Of a stretch of 64,000 nt of DNA, positions 1-12,600 are shown in pieces (the stretch's first letter is position 1; every line of letters starts with the position of its first letter). The notes beneath the pieces are model-generated. The model was given only the letters and a program-made list of their open reading frames with translations. It was not told the DNA's origin and did no database searches. Made by a program: the position numbers and the translations under genes. Source of the DNA: Branchiostoma floridae (Eukaryota; Chordata; Leptocardii; Amphioxiformes; Branchiostomatidae); assembly GCF_000003815.2 (NCBI RefSeq), contig NW_023365820.1, forward strand, positions 156,451-220,450. Reading direction: 5' to 3'.

Positions 1-1683
1 ACAACACACCGGTAGAAAAACGACAACAAACGACCGATTTCAACACTAGATAAATCCTTATGGACGTGTTCAATAAAAGTATAGTATATCATGTAAATTG
101 TAATATCGTATACATTCTTTTTGACTACTAGAATGATATGCAAGGTGTGTGCGTGAACGAATGAATGGGTGTTGTTGTTGCATGGCGAACTTGGTCAACA
201 GACTCAAGTTCTGCTTGGGTTAGCTTCCAAATAACAGGCCTGAAAAGAAACGTGGTTTGGTTTTCTCAGTGACACTCCTACTAGTGTTAACTCAACAGTA
301 AATAAAATGAGCTAGGCTTGTTTTGAACTCCTCAAATTGAGTAATCACTTTAAGGTTGGTTTATGAGCGGAAGGCATTTGCAACTGTAGGGTACTAAACA
401 ATATGAGTCGTTAATTTATTCATGTGTCCCTGATTTCTAAACTCTTCTGCAATCTACCCTACAGAACCATGTTTGTAGACCTACCAACCTACCTACCTAG
501 TCCCTTGACCTCCAGGTCCTTGGGGGGGACAAGGTAGACACCGAGTCTTATTACATCTTCCACCTTTGTCGAGTTCACGGGGTTAAGTCTGCTCTTGACG
601 TGCCACCCTCCCACCCCTAAAGCATTATTCTACGTGATGACAAATCCTGTGAGGGAAACATTTTTTTAATTTTTTTTATTTATTGATCTCAAAACATGTG
701 GGTAGCCCCTTCAACTTGTTTGAAGTTGATTTCCAAGGGGGCCCACTACATAAATAACAAAAACGAAACGTGTTACATTCGGTAAGACAACCAGAGGACA
801 CCAAACAAAATATACAAATAAACCGATGCGTCTTTACCAAGAACAGTTGTCGAGGTCAACAAAAAACGTCAACGGTGGAGGTCAGAGGTCCATGTGCGGA
901 GGAGTGTGTCTTAGGGCAGCTTTAAACTGCCGTAGAGTTGGTGCATGTCTTATGTCCATTATCATCGAGAGGAGAGACAAACCTCGGGCACGTTAAAGAA
1001 CCCAGTACACCTATTGAGAAGAGAAGGAGTCCTACCCAGTGTGACTGGATCAAATAAATCTGTGCAGATATGCAGCTTGTACGTCCATAGGAATTTTTAC
1101 TGAGTATGCAACACAGTTATACAAGCCAAATAAATCATCATAATTACTGAAACATGTGACAAACCACATTCAGATTAGGCCTACATGCCACCATCAAATA
1201 CAAACCTAGTGCGTATAGCGTAAGGTCTTTCCTCACATTGTTATAAAAGAAAAAAAGCCAAATGTCTCTAAAATCGGTCTCTTTCTAAGATATTTTGTTC
1301 TTTTTTGTTGTTGTTGCGTGCAATCTCATATAACCCATACCAAGTATTGCATAAAAACAGGGTTAGTTGCTTTAATTAGGAAACTGAAATACAAACAATA
1401 ACTACCTTGGTCTATGTGTTATCATAAAACAGAAGCATAAATTATATAAGTTTTCCTTTCAATTTTGAATACAAAACATTTAGTAACATTTATGAAAGCA
1501 CATTTAGGCCATAGGATACCATGAACACTCAAGGGTGGCTAGTTAATGATAAAGCAATTATCCTCAACCGGGGTGAATCCTAATACTCTTTCTGAGCTCG
1601 TGGTAGTTTGTTTGTTTCATCCTTTGCTTATTCATAAAAGCTCAATTGTTGTATAATTGAATGTAATATTTCTTTATCTTCAG
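1..1683. other. Upstream flank or intron of mini-membrane gene 1
   Basis: I see no convincing exon here. If gene 1 is built like its two neighbours, its signal-peptide exon lies to the left of the window and this stretch is its first intron. About 655-1085 is a dispersed repeat: a T-rich start followed by a stretch around 980-1030 (TTAAAGAACCCAG) that reads like the reverse complement of a LINE 3' untranslated region also seen near 11820-11900. Confidence 0.5.
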
Positions 1684-2127
1684 ACTCATTTGCTGACCCC
1701 AGCATCATGCGTCCGGCCGGCTTGGACAGTGTGGGGCTGAACGTTGTGGTCGGGGTGTCCGCGTGTGTGGGGCTCTTCGTCATCGGGGTGATGGCCGCCA
1801 TCTTCTACCACCTGGTCACAAAATCACGCAGGTAAAATCACACAATAGACACTGAGTGTTGATAATAAGAGATGAAGATCTACGACCGTTCGACAGTGGC
1901 ATCTAGCGATAGCAGTGAGTACTGCAGCGTGATTGTTAAACTGATGATAACAACCAAACGCTAATGGATATTGTTCTACCCACAATGGCGCTTGTACTGC
2001 AAAGTCATGATAATGAAAAGAAACATTTTGAATTTGTGGCTGATGTATATATTTCATGTTTTCTTTAAAATGTTTTCTTGTTTCCAGGAGTGAATTCCGT
2101 CTTCCTAAAACCCCAGAACATGGCTGA
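1684..2127 (+). CDS. Mini type I membrane protein, gene 1 (3' part, two exons)
   Basis: The exons are 1684-1831 and 2088-2127, joined at a phase-2 GT-AG intron, with a TGA stop at 2125-2127. The first exon enters in phase 1 after a pyrimidine-rich acceptor and encodes a short ectodomain (SFADPSIMRPAGLDSVGLN) running straight into a hydrophobic helix (VVVGVSACVGLFVIGVMAAI). The second exon encodes a basic tail ending RLPKTPEHG. It aligns with the TM exon of gene 2 (FADPSI.RP.GLD.VGLNVV), so the two are tandem paralogues. No signal-peptide exon is visible within the window; by analogy it should be a phase-1 exon further upstream. The function is unknown. Exon calls are firm because phase, splice sites and homology agree. 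Confidence 0.72.
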
Positions 2128-3153
2128 CACCGAACATCGCAGAGGAACGTGATACATCACAATGAAGACAAGATATGACCGCCATTTTGTGGACTGAAAG
2201 TCTTAATCTGCGTCAGCGATGGAGAATAGCTCTACACGCATAGAAATTTAACAATTGCAAGGTTTTCACTTGTGTAATCCTTAGGTACATTTCGGTTAGA
2301 AAATCAGCATCTATTAACGTTAAATGCATTATGAAAAAAAACTTTATCTTAGTTTTGACATATCTCATGTCAACCGCAGATACACTTTGGGTCTCATGGG
2401 CATTAAAAGCATGATTGCAACTTTGAAAATACACTACTTACTCGCTGTACAGTACTAAGACACTATACGGTTTGTCATCACAATATAGGTAAACAGAATA
2501 TGCTTTTTAATATAAGGTCAGATGTACCACATCTAAAAATGTACCAGTGCAAGTACAAGTTTTTTATATTTCACAAAAGCATAATATCTAAAATGTAATT
2601 TGTTGCGGAATTGGTTCTTTTACTCCTTTAAATACACTGCTTTTTGTGTGTGTGTTTTTTTTTTTTTTTCAAAAAACACCGCTTGTCTTTATGTGAGTTT
2701 TCTTTCCAATTTGGGTACTATCTATGGTCATTTAATGTAACAGTTGTTTTTTTGATTATATTTTTCCAACAAACTCTTATAATGTGTCGATCAAATTCGG
2801 CAATCGATCTACACATAAAGAGTAATGCACTGTAATGTTATTGCAGACAAAAAAAACTCACAATAGTCTCCGGCTTGTCAATATATCATTACGTCCGTTA
2901 AGAAGAGGTACAGTTTTCATTGTGTCGTTTTATTGCATAAGTGTCCGTCGTAGTTATTTGACTTTTATGAAGAAGCAGGATGTGAGTGAATGGAGACTAG
3001 CGGGATAACGAGTTGTTAGTAGGCACACTAAGGAAACTAACAGCTCCGAAAAAGGGAACAATTACAACAGAAACTCACTTAAAATTATGTTCAGATCTCT
3101 ATTTTCTAATTTGTTGTTGTAAATGCTAACCATTGGTAAATAACATGACAGGC
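2128..3153. other. 3' UTR of mini gene 1 and intergenic DNA
   Basis: AT-rich sequence without a supported exon. It begins with the probable 3' untranslated region of gene 1 and includes a poly-T run near 2657-2670. Confidence 0.5.
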
Positions 3154-3422
3154 TAGCCTCCGTTGCAGTCTTCGGAACGGGGCTTATTTTTGTGTGTATG
3201 TGTGGGGGGGCGGGGGGGGGGTGGGGGTTCGCGATATTCGTCCGCTGGATGGTGCAAAGACTCGCTATCACGGCAAACTCCCTTTTACAGCAAAATCCCT
3301 TCCTCAGCAAAATACCTTTTTCAGGCACAAGAGAACATAGCCAATGTTGAAAATCGCGAATCAGTGACCCCCTCCCCCCCCCCGCAAAAAAAAAGCCCCG
3401 TTCCGAATACTGTGGAGGGCTA
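3154..3422. mobile_element. MITE with terminal inverted repeats, copy 1
   Basis: The left end reads TAGCCTCCGTTGCAGTCTTC and goes on GGAACGGGG; the right end is close to its reverse complement (CCCCGTTCCGAATACTG, then TGGAGGGCTA). The interior is G-rich on one side and C-rich on the other. The ends are consistent with a TA target duplication flanking a GCCTCC terminus, as in Tc1/mariner-type MITEs. A second copy lies at 39207-39382. Confidence 0.7.
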
Positions 3423-3561
3423 ATGGCAGGCCCTGTTTAAATGTTTGGTCAGCTACTTACGTGGACTCAACCTTTGACCCTAACAAACGGAATGGTTACT
3501 TCAAACAAGTCAAACAACCTGTCTGGAACGACTAGTGGTGGTTGACAACAGGAGGTACAAA

Positions 3562-3634
3562 ATGTCCGCATTACAGTACGTGCTAGCAGTGTTTGGGGCG
3601 ATTCTGGTGTGGTGTGGTGAATCTTTAAGTCAAG
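3562..3634 (+). CDS. Signal-peptide exon of mini gene 2
   Basis: The ATG at 3562 follows GGAGGTACAAA and opens 24 codons with a continuous hydrophobic core (VLAVFGAILVW), ending CAAG before GTAAGT. It splits a glycine codon in phase 1, as do the signal exons at 15234, 20262 and 54623. Confidence 0.72.
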
Positions 3635-6600
3635 GTAAGTCTGAAGGAGTATCTAACTTGTATCTATTCTTGCTAGATAAACAACTCGTTGTATTGCCTG
3701 TTGTTATATGCTTAATTTGTATGTTAAGTGCTTTGAAGGGGAGTGGCACTGTTAAAAGATTGGCCGGTCAACGATAGTACAACACTGTGTTTCTGAAAGT
3801 ACAATGATTAAAAGTATACCTCTTCAAAAGTGTTAATTCAATCGTTGTAATGTGGTATCGAGTAGCTCTATAGTCTAGGGTGTCTGACCCAAAACCCCTA
3901 TTTTAGGTCATTGGGTCAAAGCACACGGTATGCTTAGACGTTATGCCATTGGAAAATTCACTTTTCACTATTTTTCTTTTCACTAAGCTGAAAATAAGTA
4001 GTTAGTTCCATAGGAGGAAGTCCCCTTAAACACGTTAACTGAAGACTCAGTGTTTGAATAGACACATCTCGAGCTCGATAAGGGGTCCTTCCAGCACCGA
4101 GGGGATCAATTAAATCTCACCGGATATGCAACGTGTACTTTTCAGTACAAACCTGGTCTGTTACTCCATGAGATGGTTGAAATGTATAACTTTATGTATA
4201 ACTTTATTGCACAACAATTGTACGAGGTACAAAGTATGGCATCTACATAACTACAGTGCTATAACTTAACTTAGGGCTTATCTAACTAATACAGGAGTTG
4301 TAGTATGGGATAAGTTTCTTACAATCATTGGAGGCTTTTACAATCACTTGGGGAATTTCTAATGTCAAAACCTTCTTTGATATATTTTCCTATATCTGCC
4401 ATGCAGGGATTGTCACATGTCATTATGTATCTGAATTTGCACTTCAGGTCCATTGGGATAAATCCTTGTGTACAAAATGACAGCCTTCTGTATAGAGAAT
4501 TGCGTATATCGGAATATTTGGGACATACAACCATAAAGTGATATTCGTCTTCGATTAGCTCTGGACAGAATGGACAAACCCTCTGGTCAATAGGGATTTT
4601 TTGGAATCTTCCGGTTTCTATATTTAATTTGTGACAGCCAATTCTGAGTTGTGTGATTGCCCTACGAACGTCAAGGCTCTTTATGGTTGAAATGTAATTT
4701 TCTTGCTTGTAATGCTTGTTCAATGTAGAAAGAGATGAGAGTTTGGAATTGTTTCGAATAGAGGAATGCCAATTTTGCACGTATATATCTTGTAAACGTT
4801 GTCGTAACTGAGTGGTGATTGTGTCTATGTGGTATGACCTCGGGTTCAGCCATATGTGTCCAAAGCCTTGGTAGTTGAGGATATTTTTTACGTGGACAAT
4901 CCAATCATGTTCTCCGAATGAAACAGTATTGTATGCCTCACGAAGAAGGGCATCTTCGGGCAGATTAACTAAACGATGCCAATATTTCACAAGTTGCATT
5001 TCTGCATCAATCCTAGCTGGGAAAGTTCCCAATTCTCCCCTGACACCATCGTTTGAGGCTTTGGCATGAATGCCTAACAGAAATTTTTGAAAGCGCATGT
5101 CAATGATGTCAAATTCTGGAATTTGTTGATTTGAGTCTAGGTTTATAATTTGGAAACCGTTATCTCGTAAAATATGGCTATTGGCATGACGCAATAGTAT
5201 TTCTTTATCTGTATTTCTTTCCAAACATACAACATAAGTAGTATTCAAAGCAGAAGAGGTGGTTTTTCGAATGGTAGCTGGAAAGTTATCTTGAATATTA
5301 AGTTTTTTAAGTAAAGTAGAAAAAACCTTTGAGGAAGGTTCGCAGATGTTATTGGTATGTGATACAATGATTCTTATACTTTTAGAAAAACGGTCAAAGC
5401 AAGTGATTTCTGAACAGTACATAAAGATGGGTTTTACAAATTTGTCAAATAGATTTTTTCCGAGATTGATTGAAATGTCCTTGTTAGAGAGTAAAAGAGC
5501 CTTGAGTTTGAAAAGTGCTCTCATTGCTTTGGTTTTCAAATATTTCCTGGCGGTTTTGAATTTTCCGGAGAATGTGAAAGGAATGCCGAGGTATGTATAG
5601 CTGTCAGTGATTTCTATATTTTTGCCATAAATATGGAATCGGTCTTTGTTATTCTTGCTAGAACTTTTGCCAAAAACAACTACCTTGGTTTTTGAAACAT
5701 TGACAGATAGCTTCCATTTCTTACAATAGTTTTCTAGGCAGTCAATACAATGCTGTAGCCCTTGTTTTGACGATGAAATCAGAGCGAGATCGTCTGCCCA
5801 GGATAAACAGTTTAGAGATTTTGAGGTTAGGACTGCAGGGTCACATTTTGTGGGGTCAAAGCACTCAGATATATCATTGATGAATAAATTAAATAATAAA
5901 GGACTAAGATTACATCCCTGCCGTACTCCGCATACGGAAGGAAAGGAGTTTGATAATCCATTATCTAATCTAACTGCATAATTCACATCATTGTACATGG
6001 ATTTTATAATATTAAAGAAATTACCTCCGATACCACATTTATGCAACTTATAGAATAGCCCATCTCGCCAAACACTGTCAAATGCCTTCCTCATGTCAAC
6101 AAAGCATACGAATAGTTTTCCGCCTTTTTTCTTGGTGTATTTGTCTATTAGAGATTTTAAGATAAAAACATTGTCGGAGGTTCTACATCTTTTCCGGAAC
6201 CCAAACTGTGTGTCATCTAGAAGTTTGTTTCTTTCTGCAAAGTTTTGTAACCTGTTGTTCAGAATGAGTGTGAATAATTTGGATAGACAACTAGAAATCG
6301 CTATTCCTCGATAGTTGTCTGCATTACTTTTATCACCTGATTTATGTATTGGCGTAAGAATACTTGTATTCCAGTTGGAAGGAAAGGTGCCTTTATCAAG
6401 TATAGTATTGAAAAGACTCACTAAAGGTTGACATAGATGTTTTGCACCATACTTTAACATTTCATTTGAGATTGAGTCGATACCGGAAGCTTTTCCCGTT
6501 TTTAATAATTTTAAACCATTTAAGACTTCCACTGGAGTGAATGGGAAATCTAAGGGATTTGGGGTATGATCATCTAACTGATTAAGGTATTCAGTGACCG

Positions 6601-9600
6601 TTTTTTCGAAGACAGTATCAAAGCTGCTGTCATTTATCAAATTATTTAAACTTGTAAAGTGGTGTATCCATTCTTCAGATGTTATATTGGGATCGCAAGT
6701 ATTTTTGTTGTGTTTTCCACTGATTTCTTTGTCCAAATATTTTAAAAGTGACCAAAATTCCTTTGGATTGTTTTTGTTGAATTCTTCCAATTTTGCTAGA
6801 AGGTCGGAATTGTACTTCTGTTTACGCTGTTTGATGAGTTTCTTGTAATCACGCAAAGCTGTGAAATATTTGCTTCTAATTTCTTTTAGCCAGGGTTCTT
6901 TTTTCAATGCCAGTGACAGTCTTTTTAAACGTTGGCGTGAAGACCAGCAGCATTGATCAAACCAAACTTTGTTTTTCTTACCGCTTTGTGCGGGTTTCTT
7001 TGTTTGTTTATTTGGCTTTGTTTTCAGTGACTTCTTTGCTACATCTAGCAATAACTCTGTAAAGTTTGTAACAGATTTTTCAGTCGAACAGAATGATGTT
7101 TGGCAGAAGTTTTGAAATTTTGAAATTGTATCTCTACTATCTAAAATACTTTTATATATTGATTTTGATTCATCTGTCCAAATGAATGCGGTTGGTTTGG
7201 GTTTTATCTGGTTAGTTGCTTTTTGAAAATGAGCGGAGTAATTTGTTGACAATGAGAAGGAAACATGACAATGATCAGAAAATTCGGAGATTGGGCTAAC
7301 ATTTACATATTGTACATCGGATAATAGAGAATTGCGCACAATACAATAATCGACAACACTAGAACCGTTGTAATGATAACAGGTAAAATCGCCTTTTAGG
7401 TCCCCCGCGAATCTACCATTTAGAATAGTTAAATCGGCTGCTGAACACAAATCTATCAATGTTTTACCGTAGTTGTTAACTTTGATATCTCTGTTCTGTC
7501 TGTTTTTGGTGAAACAGAGACCGTCTGTTATAGGATTGTCAAAGGTGAAAGTGTCAAAATGATTTTCTATCAACTGGCCAGTTCTTGCATTTAAATCGCC
7601 TAACACGACGATATCTCCTAAATTAGAGTATTTACATATGTCATTAGAGAGTATTTCAAAGGGAGATTCATTAGACGATTTAGAAGATGATTCGGGGGGG
7701 ATATAGGCATTACATAAATATAAGTCATTTTCTAAGCCAAAAAATTGCTTGTCAAACTTGCACCAAACAGTATCTACCGTACTACTAACTAATTTGGAAA
7801 TCCCTCTCCTGTACAAACTTTTAAAAATAACTGCTACCCCACCTGAATTCCGTTTAGCCCCTTTACTTCTAATTCTACTGCTAGTGAAAAAACTATAACC
7901 TGGTATGTCTAAATCTACATAACTGTCTAGCCAGGTCTCTTGAACACAAATGATGTCGCTATTTTCTACATATGAAAGAAATTCGTCATCTTTGAATTTC
8001 TTGCAACAGCTTCCCTGGATATTCCAAGAAGAAAATACTAGTGCAGATGTTTTTGGCATCCTCCGTATTCGAATAGGAGTACACAATATCTACATTGGAT
8101 TGGTATTATGACATATGCATACGAAATAGTTGTAAAAAAAAGGAGAATAAACTCCTCTAGAATTGAGAGTGAACATAGTATGAAGATAAGGAATAACTTT
8201 ACCTCTACGGCTTTACATGTCTGTGAAGGATGGTATCAAAGTTCATTTAAGGTCCCAGAAATCAAGATGTGAGAATGTCCCATGCTTTACGGAAACGCTT
8301 TCCAATCTGCTTCCACTGGAGAACTGTCTGTTTGGTGGGTCGTAACTGCAGCGTGGCGATCGGTGAAGTCGGGACTTGTAGAGTTCCATTAGACCGGCTT
8401 CCCGTGGTGATCGGTGAGGTCACGACTTGTTGGGTTCCACCAGGTCGGCTTCCTGTTGTAGGGTTTCGGTTGGATGTCAGACTAGCAGGACTGACAGGCT
8501 TCCTCGATCCAAGTGGAATGGCATTCACACTGTTCTTGAACCAGTCTCGTGTCGGGATGGCATTGTCACGTTTGGTGGCGGCAGTTTGAGGCCTTGGGTG
8601 AGCGTGTTGGTCGGAGGAGCGGTATCCACGTTGTGGGCGCGGCGTCGGAAGCTGTGGCGGGCCCGCTGTTGGTGTAGGTGGCGATGCATTGAGTGTGCGT
8701 TTGACGTCGGCAACTAGTAGTTTGGTTCCACTTCTGGGGTCTAGGTGTATTTGGTCTGGCAGGTAGAGATGTCTGTCCTGTGTTAACTTCCTGTGTTTAA
8801 TGTACGTGAAGCCAGAATTCCTGGATAGTTTGAGTACTTCTTGGTTGTATGATTTGATATTCTCATTCAGGGTGGATCTCTGATTCGGTCCTCTTTGTAG
8901 TACTTGGGACACAGCCACCCTCGCATTTGGGAAGGACTTCTTTGTCGCTTCTAGCAGCCTGTCAGTGTTACGGAGCGTCTTGTGAACTGAGTCTGAGTGT
9001 CCTTTGCTGTTATCTAGATCGTTAGATCCAACGTGTAAAATAACAGTCTTGGTTGTGGAATCCTTGATGTTGCTGATGTTGTCAACGGCCGCACTTATGG
9101 TGCTGCTCCTGTGGATCTTTGTATGGTTTGCTTTAAAAGCGCGATCTGGATCCACATCCCGAAAAAGTGAATCTGAAAAGATTCTTATCTCAACCCCGGC
9201 ATTCTCACTTCGCACATGGTTGTTCACAGATTGGGGCATGTTGGTACAGACAGCTGGTGTCTGGTCGTCGGGAACAATGGTTTGTTTGTTGTGCTTCTTG
9301 TTCACGGGAGTAAAGCCATTGTCATGTGAAGTAGACCTGTCATTGTTATGGGAACTTGGGGCTTTGTTGTCATGTAGAGAGTGCGTCACACCACAATGGC
9401 AGGTAGCAAACATCTGTTCCAAATCTTTATACCTGTCCACCAGTACCTGAATCTCTGAATCTTGCTTTGTTATGATGTCTTGTAGGTCGGCATTTGAAGC
9501 TGCCAAATCATCTACTTTCAGGGACATACTATGAAGTCTCTCTTTCCATAGGTTCCTTTCGATCGAGATCTCTTGCTTTGCTTCTGATTTCTCCTTCATG

Positions 9601-12600
9601 AGCTTTTCTTTCTGTAGAGTCATGTCTTTGCGAGAATTGTTCAGATCTGTCTGGAGTTTTGCGGTAGCTTTTCTGATATGACTTTCAAGTGCCTTCTGAG
9701 CGGCTTCGATCTGTGTGGATATGGCATTCAGACTTTTCATGTGAGCCTTCTCTCGCTCCTTTTCTTTCGCGATTAGCTCGTCCCTGAAGGCGTTGAGTTT
9801 GCCGATCGTATCTACGTATTGTTTTTGTAGATCGTTGAAGGCACTGTCACTCGCTTTTATGGACTTTTCAACAGAAATCACGCGTTCTAGATACACTTCT
9901 ACTGGAGAGTTCGATGTACCTGTTAGTGTTACGTTACGTGTGTCACTTGACTCGTTTGTTTCAGAAGTTACGCCGGATGTCACTGGGGGGTCGCGTGAGT
10001 CACCGGTTATGGCGTCACCGGCACTTTGGGCGCCATTTACAAAATCCTGTTGCAGCTGTTCTGTGAAACTGCTACCAGTTGGGGTTTCAAGACCCTCTAA
10101 TGTTCGTGGAGCGGTGGATTTGGGCATAGTCGGTGTCTCAGTCACATTGGATGGACATGGTGTCTTGGGCAAGGGCTGTTCTGTAGAGATTGTCTGGAAG
10201 CTATTGACGGCGTCCCTCACGCGTTGGACGCCATCTTTGGCGCTTGCCCTTGTACGTTTGTCAAGCATTGTTACATTGTTTTTCAGTTCAGGGTACAGTA
10301 AATCTACCCACCACTTGGTTCTTTGACCCTGAACCATTAGACCATTCTTCTTGTGGTAAAAGTGAACTGATAGAAGGCTTTTACCTGTCTTTGTTGCCGA
10401 TGAGAAGTTGACGGACAAGCTTGTTGTGCCTTGCGTGGATTTCCAGGTCACTGTTGTTCCTTTGTGGTCTTCAAAGTTCTTGTCAAAGTTGTCCTTGTGA
10501 AGTTGAATCCACTTGTCTAGCTGGCTTGTCCGCAGTTTCACTCCACACAGTCGAGACTTTTCCACGTCTTCGTAGTCGAAGGCCAGGGTTTCGTCCAGCG
10601 GGACTTTGGAGAGATTGATATTCCATGGTTTCGTCGTGGGCGTCTTACCCTTAGGCGTCTTGGACTCGGCTCCCATATTTCAATGTTCCTCTGTCGTTAC
10701 AGATGTTATTAAAAATCCTCAAAATTATAGAATACGTGAGACGTTAAGATAGACTCACATATGCACTAAAATACCTTACTCCATGTAGTATTATGGTACT
10801 CCAAACTAAGTCACATACGGAGAGCTAACGACGCGTGTCCGCGTCCGTCCGCCATCTTGATAGAACCAGTCCGTTGAAATGCAAACAAGATTAGAAACAT
10901 TCCCTCCCAAAACACTTGAAAAGCCCTACCAGGCCGCATATGTTTAGACAAGTTTCACACGTAATTATAATGGATTTATTAATGATTAACAAAGCAGAAC
11001 AAAGCAGATTTAGAGATATAAGTGACTAACAAAATGGCGCCTTGGGGGACCATGCATAGATAAGATTTCCTTGGGGGGGGGGGGGGTTCTTGCGTGCTGT
11101 GCTGATAGCATTAAAGATTTTCCCTTACAAATCTTTGAAATATTATGTACAATGTTTTGAGAACGCAACTGGGAGGATGTTATTACAGGTTGTTTTGTAG
11201 GGACCGTTCATTATACATATCCACTAGATTTTATTGTCATAAATCAAATGGAAACCAATGATGGCTGGGGTGGGGGCAGTTGGGCTGACGGCCATATTCT
11301 TTGATACTACTATGTCACACAGATCACCTGATTGATTGTTTGAGTGCCCATTTCTTTGTCTAGCACAACCGGTAAGCTTCATGTGCAAAATATGACCATG
11401 ACGTAAGACACCAGGATTGTACTGTAGAGTGCAGATTGTACATCTTACTTTACTTTACTTTACTTACTTATCCTCTTCATCCCATGTGGGACATAAGGCT
11501 GTGATAAGTTTCCTCCACTGGGGTCTGTTCTGTGCTAGGGGCTGAGCAGCATCCCAGGGGATCCCTATGGCCGCTAGGTCCTGAGCCACAGTGCGTTTCT
11601 TATTGACAAATATTGACGTGGCAGTAAGTAAATGGTCACACCCAGCTCTTGCCAGAAGTACTCTTAAAACTGCCTGTCACTAATGACTGAAGTGATAGGA
11701 AAGTTTTATATTTCTATATTACTGATTATTACTGTAGGACGTCCCCGTTTTCTTTTCTCCTCAGGGGCCCAAAGATTGTACATCTGTACATCTAAGACAT
11801 ATTTATTTGATCCACTGACATGTACACCGGGAAGGACCACTACCCTTTTCGATGAGTGTGATGGGTCTTTCATGCTCGATGTGTGGCTCTTCTCGGGGTC
11901 TTATTGTTGTATAACTCCGAGTGGCTAAAAGAGATCAGAGCCAAACGATAAACCGCTGCATGGTCGCGTGTTTTTAGCGGTGAGAAATTTCCTTTTAGCC
12001 AGCGGAACTGATCCCGAAAGTTAGATTAGTGAAAGTTTGTTTGTAACTAAAGAAATTAGCAGGTAAGGTTTTGCAGCCGCGCGCTAGGTCGGAGGTACAC
12101 AGTCGTGGGTTCTGAGTGGTGCTGTTGTACACTAGCAGCGAAAAAGTGCTTTTTTGTGGGGATTAACTAATCGTAGTTTGTAATTGCTATAAAAAAGGAC
12201 CTACGTATAGTTGACGTTGGCAATTTTCCCCACGATTCAGGGTAAATGTGCTCAACATAGAATGAAAAATCTGCTAAAATGTCACGTAGCTTCATTACGA
12301 ACGCGCCCATGCAAACAACGAATTATATCATAGAAGTCTATGGGAAGACAAAACTCATCAACAAGACCTCAAGCACAAGAATCTCTATGTAAAATCCTAT
12401 ACTATATGACGAACATTCCTAACCCAGCTAATTTTCATCCAACTGAAGTTATCAAATTCGAGTGAATTTTCTATCCCAAATGCACAAAGCCGTGTCATAC
12501 CAGGGGAATCGAACCTACGACCTCTGGATTTAAGCCAAACACACCGCAATTACGATACGACGTCGCCAAAACATCTTATGACCACTAAACCACAATAATT

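Larger units (their letters stand above)
4185..10872 (-). mobile_element. Full-length non-LTR retrotransposon (LINE, CR1/L2-like)
   Basis: About 6.7 kb, minus strand, flanked by the 9-bp direct repeat GTTGAAATG at 4176-4184 and 10873-10881, which I read as the target-site duplication. In element orientation it has a short 5' UTR of about 196 nt starting ACTGGTTCTATCAAGATGGC, ORF1 (8262-10676), a gap of about 175 nt, ORF2 (4325-8086), a 3' UTR of about 140 nt with AATAAA, and a terminal tandem repeat of AAAGTTATACAT in place of poly(A). Such short 3' repeats and an esterase-containing ORF1 are typical of CR1/L2-group LINEs. Both ORFs are uninterrupted, so the insertion looks recent. It occupies the first intron of mini gene 2. 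Confidence 0.9.
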
